Part shown: piece after piece, positions 1 to 12,137 of the stretch | Layout: each line of letters starts with the position of its first letter | Numbering within the stretch: position 1 is the first letter of the stretch | DNA from: Ailurus styani | Lineage: Eukaryota; Chordata; Mammalia; Carnivora; Ailuridae | Reading direction: 5' to 3' | DNA: 64,000 bases | Assembly: GCA_002007465.1 (NCBI GenBank) | Contig: LNAC01000277.1 | Coordinates: 1,452,989 to 1,516,988 of the forward strand | Made by a program: the position numbers and the translations under genes | Notes under the pieces: generated by a model | What the model was told of the DNA's origin: nothing | The model's database searches: none | What the model saw: only the letters and a program-made list of their open reading frames with translations

Positions 1-362
1 TCTTTTAATAGTTCAATACTTTGTATGGCTTTTTTTTATATACCATATGGATGAAACATAATTTGCTTATTCATGCACCCATTGAAGGGAACTGCCAAAT
101 TGTTTTCTAGAGTGTACCATTTTGCTTTCCCACCAGCAGTGTATAAGAGTCCTAGCTGTTCTACATCCACTAGCACTAATACTGTCTGAATTTTTTATTT
201 CAGCATTCCAGTAGGTGTATAGTAGTATCTACTTGTGGTTTTAATGTGTATTTTCCTTAATGAACAACAGCATGGGGCATCTTTTCATGTGATTTTTGCC
301 ATTTGTATATCCTCTTTAGTGAAGTGCCTGCTCAACTTTTTTGTCCTTTTTTTGTCCTTTTC
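1..362 (-). mobile_element. L1 (LINE-1) remnant, antisense, ORF2 3' portion
   Basis: This is the reverse orientation of a degenerate L1 3' ORF2 region and it runs off the window's left edge. Landmarks typical of antisense L1 are seen in order: 'gaactgccaaattgttttc', 'cccaccagcagtgtat', 'gtggttttaatgtgtatttt', 'gcatcttttcatgtg' and 'atttgtatatcctcttta'. The frames are broken, so this is a fossil. Confidence 0.85.
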
Positions 363-364
363 AT

Positions 365-1060
365 GTATTTTTTTAAAAATAAACTTCTAAGAACAGTTTA
401 GAGTAACAGAAAAATTGCGATGATGGTAGAGATCCCATACATTCTAAACTCAATTTTCTTTATTATTAATCATCTTACGTTAGTATGGTTGGTTTGTTAT
501 AATAAATAAAGCAATGTTGATATTATTAATTAAAGCCCCTATTTTATTCAGATTTCCTTAGTTTTTACCTAAAACTGTTCTGTAAAACTACCTTTTCTAC
601 TCCAGAATCACATCCAGGATTCCAAACTACATTTACTCATCATGTGTCCTTGGTCTCTTCTCAGCTGTGACAATTTCTCAGACTTTCCGTGCTTTGAATG
701 ACCTTGATAGTTTTGAAAAATACTGATCAGGTAGGTATTCTACCCGAATACCCCTCAGTTGAGGATCGTCTAAATGTTTTTCTCCTGGTTAGACTGGGGT
801 TATGTTTTTATGGGAGAAGGCCACAGAGGAAAAAATCATTGTTTTCATCATATCATAGCATCCTAGCAATATGGCTTATCTCTGTTGGTGTTAAGCTAGA
901 TCACCTGGCTGACAGGTAGTGTCTGTCAGATTTCTCCACTTCTTCTCTTCTCTGTACTATAGTCTTTGGGAGGAAGTCAGTATGTGCAGCTTGCACCTAG
1001 GTAGTGGAGAGTTATATTCTTCCTCCTTGAGAGTGGATTAGCTACGTATATTATGTACAT
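365..1060 (-). mobile_element. Ancient L1 (L1ME-like) 3' UTR, antisense
   Basis: The segment resembles the 3' UTR of old mammalian L1M elements read in reverse. Recognisable blocks are 'aacagtttagagtaacag', 'ttagtatggttggtttgtta', 'cagatttccttagtttttac', 'ctcagctgtgacaatttctc', 'agactggggttatg' and 'gatcacctggctgacaggt'. Open frames here are incidental. The subfamily assignment is from memory of the consensus. Confidence 0.75.
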
Positions 1061-1403
1061 CCTGCTTTTGCCCATTTTTAATTGAAGTATAATTGAAATA
1101 CAATATTACATTAGTTTCGGGTATACAACCTAGTGATGATTCATTTATAGACATTGCAAAATGATCACTACAGTAAGTCTAATTACCACCTGTCATCATT
1201 CAAGTTTAATACAACATTATTGACTATATTCCCCATGCTGTATAATATACCCCCATGACTTATTTGTCTTGTAAATGGGAGTTTGTACCTTGTAAAGCCT
1301 TTACCTGTTTTCCCTATCCCCAACCCCTTTCTCCTCTGACAACCATCAGTTTGCTCTCAGCATCTACGAGTCTGGTTTCATTTTATTTGCTTTGTTTTTT
1401 ATT

Positions 1404-1503
1404 TTTATTTTCTTCAACATGGGGTTGAACTTATGACCCTGAGATCAAGACCTGAGCTGAGATCAAGAGTTGGTCGCTTAACTGACTGAGCCACCCAGGT
1501 GTC
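1404..1503 (-). mobile_element. CAN-SINE fragment (old type, head only)
   Basis: This is the reverse complement of the tRNA-related head of a CAN-SINE, ending at 'gagccacccaggtgtccc'. The tail half is missing and divergence is high. It lies inside the antisense L1 and shows no clear target-site duplication. Confidence 0.75.
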
Positions 1504-1792
1504 CCATTTGTTTTGTTTTTTAGATTCCACATATAAGTGAAATGATATGGTATTTGTTTTTCCCTGTCTGCACTAACTTCTTTCAGTTAGTTTAATACCC
1601 TCAAGGTCCATCCCTGTTGTCACAATGGCAAGATTTTATTATTTTTTATTGCTTTTGCCCAGTTTTTAATTGAGTTACTCACTTACAGGGGAATTTCAAG
1701 AGTTCTCCTGATGTCCTGCACACAAACTCGTTGTCAGATATAAGAATTCCAAGTATTTACTCCCAGTTGATGGCTTGTCTTTTTATTGTCTT

Positions 1793-1979
1793 TTTTTTTT
1801 AAGATTTTATTTATTTGACACAGAGAGAGAAATCACAAGGAGGCAGAGAGGCAGGCAAAGAGAGGGGAGGAAGCAGGCTCCTTGCTGAGCGCCTGATGCG
1901 GGGCTCGATCCCAGGACCCTGAGACCATGACCTGAGCTGAAGGCAGAGGCTTTTAAACCACTGAGCCACCCAGGCGCCC
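1793..1979 (-). mobile_element. CAN-SINE, young subfamily, with 16-bp TSD
   Basis: A full-length tRNA-derived SINE in reverse: poly-T/'aagattttatttattt' tail, 'tcacaaggaggcagagaggc' middle, and 'ctgagccacccaggcgccc' head. The perfect TSD 'gtctttttattgtctt' occurs at 1777-1792 and 1980-1995. Insertion was into an existing antisense L1. A short open frame running through it is a by-product. Confidence 0.97.
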
Positions 1980-2066
1980 GTCTTTTTATTGTCTTAATAG
2001 TAGTTTCTGTAGGCAAAAGTTTTAAATTTTACTGAGGTCCAAATTATCTGTCTTTGGTAGTCTAGA

Positions 2067-2934
2067 AAGCCAGAAAGCTGGGGCTCTGCTCACTTCCTCT
2101 GCTGCCGTTGTACATTCTAGGCCAAGGGCTGGGAGGAGAGAGAGGTGGGTTCTCTATACCTTTTTGGGGCCATAGCTCTTTAGATCAGAAGACTGTTCTC
2201 CCTCAGTGTTTTAGGCATCAGTAGACCTTGAGCACCTGCTTCTGTGGAACTGTCCAGGGGCTGGGCCATGAAAGAACAGGGAGAAAAACTTGTGAGCAGC
2301 CCCGCTTGCTCATCTTGAGTCTGCACTAGAGGGCTTCTCTTGCTCTTGAAGTTCTGTCTACACTTGAGATCCACTTCTGGGTTTTAGGTTGCCTTGATTC
2401 CAGGCTGTGGAGTACTAAAGGGAAATGGGAAACTTGCTAAGGACCAGAACTGGTGGTACTTCAAGTTCTAACCTTCTTCCCCAGTTGGCCTACTATCATT
2501 TACTTTGCAGAGTCTTCTAATAATGGTTCCATGCATGTGGCCCGGGGTTTAGAGTTTCAGGTCTAGTTGGCTTGAATTAGTCTAAGGAGAATTCTGGCTC
2601 AAGCTCTTTCCAGGTGCTGATATGTCTTCACACTTTCTCATTTGATGCCGTTTTTAGGCTCCATGGGATAAGCACTTGAACTGTGGACTCCTCCCCACAC
2701 CTAACAGGTGCAAAGTAGCAGGGGTTCCAATTCCAGTTTTCACAGGTTCAAATAAACAGGAAACATCAAGAGTATCTTTCTTAATGGGTGTTCTATTGGG
2801 TGATTAGAGAGCATTACATCCTGGGAAGACTTTAAGGCAGAATTTTGTAGGCTGAAGAACTAATTCTCCCTTTTATCTCTATCTAGGAGTAACTTGATCT
2901 AAACTGTTCTTGTTATTCTGCACTGATAAAGTGG
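2067..2934. other. Unassigned unique sequence
   Basis: About 870 bases, moderately GC-rich in the first half. I recognise no gene, RNA or repeat. Part may be a heavily decayed interspersed repeat. The 64-codon antisense frame at 2180-2374 has no family features. Confidence 0.5.
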
Positions 2935-3050
2935 AGAGAGCTTAGGACTTGGCATAGAGGCTTAATTCTAACCCTAGACTCTTATTAGCTATGGGGCAAG
3001 TCAATTAAGCTACTGAGTCTGTTAGCCTTAGAATGAGATAAAGAGTGTCA
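2935..3050 (+). mobile_element. MIR element (ancient tRNA-derived SINE)
   Basis: Degenerate MIR in sense: a 'cttaattctaaccctagactc' head-proximal part, then the core 'ttagctatggggcaagtcaa' corresponding to the 'agctgtgtgaccttgggcaagt' MIR core. The 3' part decays after 'gaatgagataaag'. Confidence 0.65.
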
Positions 3051-3171
3051 AATAAAATTCTGCAACTGACAAACTCCTTAGTTGGTTATATTCTCATCTT
3101 ATAGGTTCCCACAACATCTGTATTTCCTAATGTGTAACCCTCATCCCACCTGTAAACTACTTGTTAAATGA

Positions 3172-3290
3172 CTCTTCTAGACTAGACAATAAGCCCCATG
3201 AAGTTGGGCACTGGATTTGCCTGATTCACTACTGTATTACAAAGGCACAGAAATTGCTTATAAGTAAATATCTGTTTAATGGCACTGTGA
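3172..3290 (+). mobile_element. L2 (LINE-2) 3' end
   Basis: The L2 terminal segment is recognisable: 'agactagacaataagcccca', 'tgaagttgggcactggattt' and 'attcactactgtatta', leading toward a 'taaatatctgtttaatgg' end. It is non-coding. Confidence 0.75.
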
Positions 3291-4009
3291 TACAAGTGAT
3301 GTTGCTAAAGTGATCTATTATGTCATATATCTGATGACAGACTGTGCTCATCAACATAAAGTCATGTTCAGTAAGCAGAACCAAAGAAGGCTTTAAGTCA
3401 AAGGAAATAATGAAAATTCATTAATTAATGAAAAGACAGATTTCCACCATCACTCCTACTAGTCAGAATCATTAGCCTATTCAAAGATTCAAGCTTGCTC
3501 TCAAGACACTCCTAAAGGAAGAAATTACAGCCACCTTACAGCATCCTTCCTCATTGTCTTGACACATCCAGGACAGAATCTAACCTTCAGTCACAATCTC
3601 TCCCTTCCACATTTTGATTCATAGAATAAGATCTCAGAATCTTAGTCTTCCCAGGAAAGATCGCTTCCCTCCTGGCTCTATTAGATGCCAAGCTTCTTCA
3701 GAGCAGGCATTATGCTTTCTCACTGTGTGTGTGTGTAGGAGCTCACAGGTCATCCAAAATAGTGCCACCCACAAATTAAGCCTCATGTGGCTGTTTAATT
3801 ATCAAAAAATCTAACTAGAAACAGTACTAAGTTAGCTTTAGTGTCAAATTTGGAATCCCGAAGTCAGGCCTGATTGAACAATGTATATTTTAAGTGGAAC
3901 CAAGTAAAGCAAAGTCCCTATGAGTTGTCCCTGTACAAGGATTTTATATTATTCCAATTACTTCGTTGAATGGAAGCACTGGTTCTCTAAAGGGTTCCTG
4001 CTAAAAGGA
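3291..4009. other. Unassigned sequence, possible L2 scrap
   Basis: Mostly unique-looking. Around 3680-3725 'agatgccaagcttcttcaga' and 'gcaggcattatgctttctca' hint at a second decayed L2 3' end, followed by a short (GT) run at 3723-3737. No gene is seen. Confidence 0.45.
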
Positions 4010-4235
4010 GATGCAGTATAGGAAAGAGACTAAGCTTTTGGGCTTTGAAGTCAACAGACTTGAGTTCAAGTTTTAGCTTTAACACATTTAGCTATGAAAT
4101 TCTTTACAAAATTGTTAATCCTTGAGTTTCTTCATTTATAACCTGGTAATGAAATGAAATGTTAATATCTATGCATAGGAATGTTGGACAGATTAAGAGA
4201 GATAATGTATTTAGAGTGCTTAACTCAGCAGTTTA
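4010..4235 (+). mobile_element. MIR element
   Basis: A near full-length MIR in sense: 'gcttttgggctttgaagtca', 'agacttgagttcaagtttta', 'tgagtttcttcatttataac' and 'gattaagagagataatgtat'. It matches the MIR layout of tRNA head, core and 3' tail. Divergence is typical for this pre-eutherian SINE. Confidence 0.88.
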
Positions 4236-4789
4236 TCTCTTCCACAGGAAGAGAAATGAGCTGTATCAGTGGGGTGAGTCTGGCTCCCAGTGGGTCATGT
4301 TTTCTGGTGGTGGAGTTGCTGCACTTAAATGAGGAGACTTGAGTGTCCATCTCTTGTCTGTCTGTCTCTGTCTCCTACTTCCTACCTACATGTCCTTGAG
4401 CTGAGTGTCCTTTCCTCCATAGTTTCCTCTCCTCAAGCGATAACCCCTATGTCAGGGCCTGATACACGGAGGATATCTTTTCTTGGTTTCTCCACCAATG
4501 GATACGAGCACAAGTTGGGCAAAATACATAGCCATTAATGTCCACTAATTCAGGAAACAAGAAACAGATACTGTTGATGGAACAAACTATTGAATTAAAG
4601 ACTAAGGGCATGGTGCATTAGTTGAAAGGGGCATCTGTGAGCAAACTGACCAAAATTCAGCAGAGAAACCTAGAAGACAAAAACTAATGTATTGTAACTA
4701 CCTTACTGAGACCTGCAGTCCCTCTTAAAAACTAGAGAAGTATTAACTTCTCAGAAATAAGTATTTCAAAACAGGTCAGTGGTACAAAC
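4236..4789. other. Unassigned unique sequence
   Basis: No repeat or gene recognised. A short (tgtc)n-like patch occurs near 4355-4380. The 69-codon plus-strand frame at 4329-4538 is compatible with chance. Confidence 0.5.
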
Positions 4790-5450
4790 ATTGATTATTT
4801 CTTAGACCTCTAAGTCTGGCATATAATGAGTGACAATAAGATACACTGCTGATGGAGGAGGTATGACCAATCTGGAAAGCAACTGGATACTCTCTTGTGC
4901 TGATGAGCATAAGCATACCATGTGACCCAGGAATGTTACTCCTGAGTATATAAAGAAATTCTCATACATCTGTACCGTGAGATAATAGCAAACGACCTGC
5001 AACAAAACAAATGTTCACAGACAAATAAACTGTGGTATGTTTACACAAGGGAATACTATACAACAGCGAAAATGAATAAAGGTCAGTTACATGCACAAAA
5101 TAGTTAAATATTAGATTCATAATGTTGAAAAAAAAGGAAGTTGCAGAAAGATTTGTACAGTATGACATCACTTTTATAAAGCCCCAAACAAGCACACTAA
5201 GCAGTGTGTGGTCTGGAGATGTGGATATAGATGATAAAACCTTTGATAAACACAAAATTCACTATTACTCTGAGTGTGGGGAGGCAGGAAAGGAGTACAG
5301 AGGCATTACTTCAAATACAAAATTGCTAATAATATTCTAGATCTTGACTTGGTTGGTGGGCTCGTGGGTACTTCATTACTACGTTTTTTACATGTCTATT
5401 TATGTTTCATCTTTGTATGTGCCAAGTATATGTATTAGAAAATCTTTTTA
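4790..5450 (+). mobile_element. L1 remnant, sense, 3' ORF2 and 3' UTR
   Basis: Old L1 in sense. The end-of-ORF2 signature 'aataaactgtggtatgttta' and 'gggaatactatacaacagcg' is followed by 'atgacatcacttttataaag' and a 3' UTR-like region. Short frames on both strands (4802-5340) are fragments of this relic and are not genes. Confidence 0.85.
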
Positions 5451-5852
5451 AGCTATATCATAGTTTTGGGGTCTAAAGTGTTACTTACCTGGGTTTACTT
5501 CTTTAGGGTCTAAAATGTTCCCTTATCTGAATTGTTCTAGGCAATAAGAAATCGGTGGTATCCTATTTATATTTATACTTAAAAACAGTTTTTGGATCCT
5601 TTCCTGGGATGCAGGGGAATGCTATTACCTAAAGAGTCCAGAAAAATACAATGATCACTTATTACGATAAAACACACATATTCACCAGCTAGGTGATTTT
5701 AAGTTCAGGAGTACTAGGACAGATACATATCAGAACAAACCATTATAATAAAGCTTCATGTTATATTTCTTTCGCTTTTAATTTCTAAATAAAATGATGG
5801 GTTGGATACTTTGTAAATTCAGGATTGGAAACAATATTGGGGAAAAAAATAT

Positions 5853-5895
<43 letters not shown>

Positions 5896-7341
5896 TTCAT
5901 TCATTCATTCATTTATTTAAATCTAATTGCTCTTCCCCAAGACCCATCCCTTCAAAGGTCTATAAGGTTTGAAATTTACCGTGGCATAATCAAATATGTA
6001 AACCTAATCATGACAGTTTGTTCTTCTACTGGATTTGGTATGTAATCAATTATCCAGCACAGAGAAAGGTTGTAAGCATCGGTTGAAGCTATTCTGATAG
6101 AATAATGTTGAGTGACATAAAATCATCTTACTGGCTACATTTACCTCAGCAATTTTCTTAATTAAAAAAACTTCATATTTTGCAAGTTCATGAGACTTAA
6201 ACTGATGATGAAATAAGCATCCAGGATGCTAAAATATTATGACAAAAAATTCAATTCATTTTAAATTAGAACAATCCATCTGTACTTTTAATGAGTATTG
6301 TTTATTTGTTCCAATACTCTTGTTTACTCCTTCTTTGTTGTTGTTGTTTTTTTTATCTTACTATCTGTGGGTACCACCCTGTTCTCTACTTTTCACTGCA
6401 ATTTCACACTTGACCAAAGAACAGGGGAGCCGAACAAAGCTGTTGATATGTAAATAACAGCTTTGAAGATGGAAGTACCAGATTGTTCCTACACAATCAG
6501 AGAAAAACTGCAGTTGTTTTAGTTCAATGTCTCAATATATAATTGCAGTGGCTTTCTAAAATAAAGAGAGTATCATCTATGTTTGAGCTTTCTACTGAGC
6601 ATGAGAATATTACAGTAGGCTGATAATCATCCTGATAATTTCCTTTGCTTTTGGAAATCACCTCTATATTCTTTCAAAAATATGTCTGAATTTCTTACTG
6701 TGGTTTCAGAGTCTTTGGATTTGCAAATTAAAAGGGTTTTGTTTATAAAATCAGAACCTAAGTCATCTTCTTTCTTCATGACAATCATTTCCCTGTCTGG
6801 GTGTCTTACCATTCCTGATTTAAATGAATCCCAGGTACCCTTTAAAATACCTCACTAACCCATTAAGATGATATCACATTTCCCCTGGAATTGTGATCAA
6901 ATAAACCTTTACTTGGAAGGGACTGGAATAGTGGAGAGGGGCATTAAACTGAGGCTCCAAGATAATAAAATTTAGCTAGAAGAAAATTTAGTTTTCTGGA
7001 TGGTTAGTTTACACAATGCTTCGAAACATTTGGGTGATTCAATTTTGTGGCTTTCCATCTAGAAGTCAGCTGTCATGTGACCGTCATCTTCCACAGAGTT
7101 CTTCAGGTCAGCGCAGAGCCGGCAATCATAGAAAGATACATTGCAGCTCCTTCAAAGAGTGGTGTAATCATTTTGAGGCTATACCTTACAGCTGTCACAC
7201 ATGTTGGGAAAGGTGGAAGGCAGAGTTTCTGTGCACTGCTCAAGGTCATCTAGAAAACCAGTATGTAAGGGCACATATCTCCCAGCTCACGACACATAAG
7301 ACATAAAGTTTTTTACATCATCTTCCCATTGAGTCACCCAG

Positions 7342-7344
<3 letters not shown>
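5451..7344. other. AT-rich unassigned sequence with a (TTTA)n run
   Basis: About 1.9 kb with no recognisable gene. The one clear landmark is the tetranucleotide run at 5850-5919. The region 7016-7306 carries two overlapping 70-96-codon plus-strand frames without recognisable motifs. Chance frames of this length are expected. Confidence 0.5.
5850..5919. repeat. (TTTA)n/(TTCA)n microsatellite
   Basis: About eleven TTTA units, then four TTCA units and a short TTTA return. No SINE body flanks it, so it is either an orphan retroposon tail or an independent satellite. Confidence 0.95.

Positions 7345-7382
<38 letters not shown>
7345..7382. repeat. (TG)19 microsatellite
   Basis: An uninterrupted TG dinucleotide run of about 38 bases. 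It is likely length-polymorphic. Confidence 0.98.
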
Positions 7383-7384
<2 letters not shown>

Positions 7385-7899
7385 TTTTTGCCAGTAGACA
7401 AAGAAAATCTTGAAAAGTTGACAGCAGCCTCTGATTCTCAATTAAGGACATCGAAGTTCTATTAATGACCACTCTCAATCAGACAAAAGGACGAGCCAGG
7501 GTCATTGCCTTTTCCTCTGTGTTTTTCATAATATTTATGCCATTTGCACAATGTAACATTTGCCAACCATAGGCAAAAATCCAACTTGTGCTCAGTAGAG
7601 GATCGAGTAGAATTGTAACAACTGTCAGCTAGGAAGGAAGCACACAGAAATGCTGCTCGGAAAAGGAGGGTGAGGCCTAGAGGTGGCCATGTGAATCTGC
7701 AATACTTCTGTAATGACACCTTCAATCCCAGAGCTCTAGTCCACTAAAAATTTCCAGCCACGAGCACTGTTTCTTCCTTACTCAAGCAATCTGAACTGTC
7801 CTCAGGACTGGTACGCAGAAGAGGCAACTGATCGCAAAGCTGATTTGAGACTTCTAGTGGAGAATAAAGAACTTGAGGGAGCTTTGTCCTTGGTCCTTG
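7383..7899. other. Unassigned unique sequence
   Basis: No recognisable repeat or gene. The 87-codon antisense frame at 7462-7725 shows no domain or homology I can name. Confidence 0.5.
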
Positions 7900-8575
7900 G
7901 GAGAAAGCCTAGAAACCCCTAGAATTTCCTGAGCAATGTGTCATTGTTGTCATTCATGGTGGGTCCCTCATACCACATCTGATAGTTTACGCTAATGAGG
8001 AGAGGCAGGATGGGGGCTGGCCCTACCACAAAGACGACCTGCATATTTAGAAGGTCATCTAGCCAGACAATATCAGATCCAACCTCTGGGAGGGTAAGGG
8101 GGCTGGAGATTGAGTTCGGCCTCCTGACCACTGACTTGATCAATCATGCCTACTTAATGGAACCCCGATAGAAGCTTTGGACACTGAAGCTTGGGTGAGC
8201 TGTCCTGGTTGGCAATTCTCTGCATATGGTCACATATGAGTGTGCTACTTGGGAAATGCATTCTTGATGATGACAGAAGTTTCACGTTTGGAATCTTGCC
8301 AGACTTTGCCCCGGGTGCCCCTTCAAATTTGTATCTTTTTGCTATAATAAAATCATAATAATAAGCACAGTGCTTCTAGTGAGTTCTGCGAGTCTTTCTG
8401 GTGAATTATCAAACCTGACAGGGTAGTGGGAATGCCTGCATTTGTAGCCAGCTGGTCAGAAGTGAGGGTGGCCTTGGGGATTCCCAAACTTGTGACTGCT
8501 GTCTGAAGTGAAACTAGTCTGGGAAGAACTGGGTCTGTAACCTCTGGGCATCTAGGAATACAGAAGCTCTAAAAC
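7900..8575 (+). mobile_element. Ancient endogenous retroviral LTR (family not resolved)
   Basis: The LTR-like organisation is: 'atcaatcatgcctacttaat', 'agctttggacactgaagctt', 'gggtgagctgtcctggttgg', 'gactttgccccgggtgcccc', an A-rich 'ctataataaaatcataata' resembling a polyadenylation region, then a 'gagttctgcgagtctttctg' downstream block. I recognise this as a recurrent mammalian LTR pattern but cannot name the subfamily. It is non-coding and no internal retroviral genes accompany it. Confidence 0.7.
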
Positions 8576-8989
8576 ACCCATAGTCATTCTTTATCTCTTT
8601 CCCTCCCTCCTAATTAATATGCAACATATTTTTAGGATTTCTCTTTATCTTCCATTTATTTTATTAGTGCAGTTTTTAAGCTTGCTCACTTCACTCCAAT
8701 TTTGCTAAGGATATGCTTGGTTTCTTTCTCAAGGTGGGTGGTTGGCACCAGATCTCCTGGGATGGGTCAGGGGGAAGGGAGCCCAATATGCATACTTAAT
8801 TCAGAAGGTGAAAGAGAAAGTTGCAGTAGCAAAGGGTTCCCTGGCTCTTCAGTCAAACAGGACCCAATACCTGGAAAGGCTGGTAGAAGCTGCAGTGATG
8901 CAAGGACAGACTAGTAAGATTTAGTGGGTTCACCCACAAGATGAGTGTGAACAGAATGAAATTCAAACATCTTTCTCTGCCAAAGGGGC
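8576..8989. other. Unassigned sequence
   Basis: No assignable repeat or gene. It lies between the LTR and the downstream L2. Two overlapping 60-70-codon plus-strand frames at 8702-8924 are unremarkable. Confidence 0.5.
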
Positions 8990-9480
8990 CTCACTGGCTG
9001 ACCTCTGCGACTCTCCTGTCTTTGTGCATCAGGCTCCAGCCACACTGGCTTTCTTCCTACACCTCAACCACTCTGAGTTTGTTCTTGCTTCAGGTCCTTG
9101 GTGCTTGTCTTCTTCCTGGAATTGCCTCTTCCCCAGCAGCTGCCACAGTGGCTCTTTCTCAGCACACACATTTCATCTCCAAGGTTATATCCTCCTAGAG
9201 GTATCCCCCTCTGAACTTGGCAAAGCACCACCCACCCTCAGCCTCACCTCGGAGCTCTTTCCTAGCTTATTACCTGTGAATTTCCTTTTGCAGCACTTGG
9301 ACATACGGATATTATCTTACCTACTGATGGGCTTACCATCTCCTTTCCTGCTTCTGTCTTTTCCACACACATGACTCTAGATGAAGCACAAATGACAGGG
9401 ACTATACAGAGCTTGTTTACACCATATTCTGGACCCACAGCAGAGTAACTGGCAGCTCTTAGTGAATGAATGATGGAATG
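8990..9480 (+). mobile_element. L2 (LINE-2) 3' region
   Basis: Clear L2 in sense: 'caggctccagccacactggc', 'gttcttgcttcaggtccttg', 'cttcctggaattgcctcttc', 'gcctcacctcggagctcttt', ending 'ttagtgaatgaatgatggaa'. Open frames of 85 and 116 codons here derive from its pyrimidine-rich plus strand and not from a living gene. Confidence 0.92.
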
Positions 9481-11230
9481 AAGAATCCCCCGGATACAGT
9501 CACTGGTGAAGGTGGTGTGAGAACTATGGGAGATGTGTAAGACTGGTTTCCTTCTAAAGGAGCCAGAGAAATGGAGGCATACGCACAGCAGAAGGAGAAA
9601 ACACCAGCCATTTCTGTGGCTGCTTCAACTTTCTTACTGTGTGGTTCAAGGTCATGCCCTTGGCCTTTTCTTCCTGCTTCATGGACATCTCCCCACCCAG
9701 ACTTTAAACAGTATCCTATGTGGCTGATTCCTAAGTTGCTTCCTATAGTCTTAGCAAAATTTAATAGGTCTGCTTTCTTTCTCTTGTTTTTAAGACTTAA
9801 CATTGCCTCCCAGGAAACATGAAGTAGGGGCAAAAAAAAAATTTAGAAAAAAACCGTATAGGTAAATAAGATTTGCGGGGCTTCAAAATTTACTAAGATG
9901 ACACCAGGAAACATAAGGCCATATTTAGTAAGGGAAGAAGACTTACGGTATGATTATTTTCTTGTATTATTTTTAGGGCACATTTTTATTGAGATTTCAT
10001 GAGATGTGATGGGTAACTTTAAAGGATAGTTAGATTTGTATAATAGTAAGTAAAACTGATAGAAAATGTGATAGTGTGTATACAATATGTCATAATTTAG
10101 CTCTGGTGTGAAAGACAGAGTAAAACCCAGTGATTGGTTGCTTGTCTCAGAAGAAAAAAAAATACAGAAGGCAAATAATCTAAAATGAATTAAAATTTAT
10201 CCAATTTGGAATCATTTAAAAATGCCATAGGCCCAGCGCCAAGGAATATTCTTGGATTGGAATTTGTTCAACACCCTAAATTTAACCAGCTGCAGTTCCT
10301 CTTTAAGTGCCATCCAATACAACCCTTGGAAATAGAGGGTGTGTTTTTAAAGGGAAACTGGCATTCCATCTGAAAGATGGAACAAAACCTCCCTGGGATA
10401 TTTATCCTCTAGATGAACAGATGCAATAAAAAAAATATGTTCAACATATATTAGAAAAGGTATAGGTCACAGTTAGGGATGACATAAAAAAGAGCAGTCA
10501 TGTGTTTTCACTGGGCCATAACGAGTTAGGATCATGCCACATTTGTAGACAGGCATCTTTAATGCCTGATGTTCATAAGGGAGAATCTTCATATTTCTTA
10601 GAAACAGAATATGCCAGGGCTACAAGAGACCTTCTAGAATGTCTAGGTGCAAATCAAGGACTTCATTTTAGAAATGAGCAGACTGAGGCCTTCATTCTAG
10701 TATTTGTAAGTGACAAACCTCCTCACGCTCCCTCTCCTCCATGCTGCCCCAGGTCTCATCTGGTACCCATGTCCCCATTTATTCATTCCAGATATTTATG
10801 GACATAGCCCGCACTTCATTAAAAATAAAGTATGACTAAGATTTGTTATCTGTCTGAAAGGTGCTCGTGGCAGAGCGACACACACCCCAAACCATGTTTC
10901 CAGTCCCAGGAACATATGGACTGAGCTAGTAGAGCTTCCACCCCCATTCTGACGGCAAGAATTTATAAATGCTACTAAAACATAACCATCTTTCTTGAAA
11001 ACTACAGAGCCAAGTTTGAAAGAAGAGGTTATCATCAGCTTGGTAAAGTCACAAGCTGACTAGAGGCTCCACTACGTACTAGACCCTGACCTCTTCCACA
11101 AGACTGGTTGTGAATAGAAGCCAGGACAGAGAACCCTACAAAAGCCAGAACCCTGGGGAAAAAATGTCCCTTCCATGCAAAGGAGAAGAGGAAGCATCTT
11201 TCCTCCACAAGTACCAGAGAGGGCACGCAT
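9481..11230. other. Mostly unassigned sequence
   Basis: About 1.75 kb. A weak ancient-repeat signal sits near 10615-10705 ('gcagactgaggccttcattc'). The block 10200-10420 is unique-looking and carries a near-palindrome at 10239-10255. The 124-codon antisense frame at 9459-9833 has no recognisable features. No gene is called. Confidence 0.45.
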
Positions 11231-11290
11231 GAGGATGTTCATCGCTAAATTATTTGTGGTGTGGGAAATTAGAGGCCATCTGGATGTCTC
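11231..11290 (+). mobile_element. Short L1 scrap
   Basis: 'gaggatgttcatcgctaaat' and 'tatttgtggtgtgggaaatt' resemble the L1 ORF2 segment 'atgttcatcgcagcattatt', in sense. Only about 60 bases are recognisable. Confidence 0.45.
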
Positions 11291-12127
11291 TGGCTGCCTC
11301 TGGCTGCTGGGAGGCAGGGAATCAGCTAGCTAGACGGGCAACAGACCAGCTTATTTCTGCCCTTAGCTCTGGAATGTGGAAGGGTAGGGTGGGAGGTGTC
11401 TCCTGGGATAAATAAAAATGCCCAGGCTGCACCAATCATGGGTGTAAAGTCTTAATTTATACCACCCGTATGGTGTTAGGAATCCTAAGCAAAGACGTAG
11501 CTAAACTATTTTTCAAGCTGTGAGAGAAAAATACATTTTCAGAAAGAGACCGCAAGAGTTATCACTACAGATCTGTATTTGAAAAAAAAATTATTAGAGA
11601 ATGTACATCAAGAAAAGGAAACCTGAATATAGGAGGAAATGAGATTCAAGGATCAATGGTAAACAAATACACTTTTAAACTGCAGCAAAATCTGAGAAGC
11701 CTAAATCAAAACCATAATCACAGGGTGATGTGAAAACAGGGCAGCAAAAATATGAACAACTGGAAATATAAGCACAGACAAGAGAGTCACTAATTCTGGA
11801 GGGGACTTAAGAAAGGGATCACTTTTTAACTGAGGAACAAAGGTTGAGCAGGGATCTAGCAGGCAATGAAAGGAAGAAGGCAGCTTTCAACAGTAAATCT
11901 CCCAAGTATGATGGTAGGTACATGGTTTGTTCTAGAAACCACAGAGTAGTGCACAAACCAGGTGTTCATTAGGAAGCAGCAAAATAAAGCCTGGAAAGGA
12001 GGGTCCTAAATTTGCTCTTCTTCTTCACAAATCAATGTCATCAAAGTCAGCATGTATGACCTGTCAGATTTTAGCCAGAACTCTTGGGGAGATACAGAAA
12101 ACACATGAAATTTAAACATAATTTTAG
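11291..12127. other. A-rich unassigned sequence
   Basis: The region between the L1 scrap and the SINE is purine-rich on the plus strand and could hold a very old L1 segment. Nothing is assignable with confidence. Confidence 0.4.
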
Positions 12128-12137
12128 ATAATACCAA

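Larger units (their letters stand above)
1063..2066 (-). mobile_element. Carnivore-type L1 3' end, antisense, split by two SINEs
   Basis: An antisense L1 3' UTR starts at 'ttaattgaagtataattgaaat' and continues through 'attccacatataagtgaaat' into ORF2-derived sequence near 1640-1776 and 1996-2066. Two CAN-SINEs (1404-1503 and 1793-1979) interrupt it. It is therefore older than both, and removing them gives one collinear L1 fragment. Confidence 0.85.

Noticed and set aside
8941..9374. 85- and 116-codon plus-strand frames
   Set aside because: They coincide with an L2 fossil on the same strand. L2 is degraded here and the frames disagree with each other.
9459..9833. 124-codon minus-strand frame
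   Set aside because: It overlaps the end of an L2 and overlapping sense frames. The length is within chance expectation for 64 kb in six frames and no motif is recognised.
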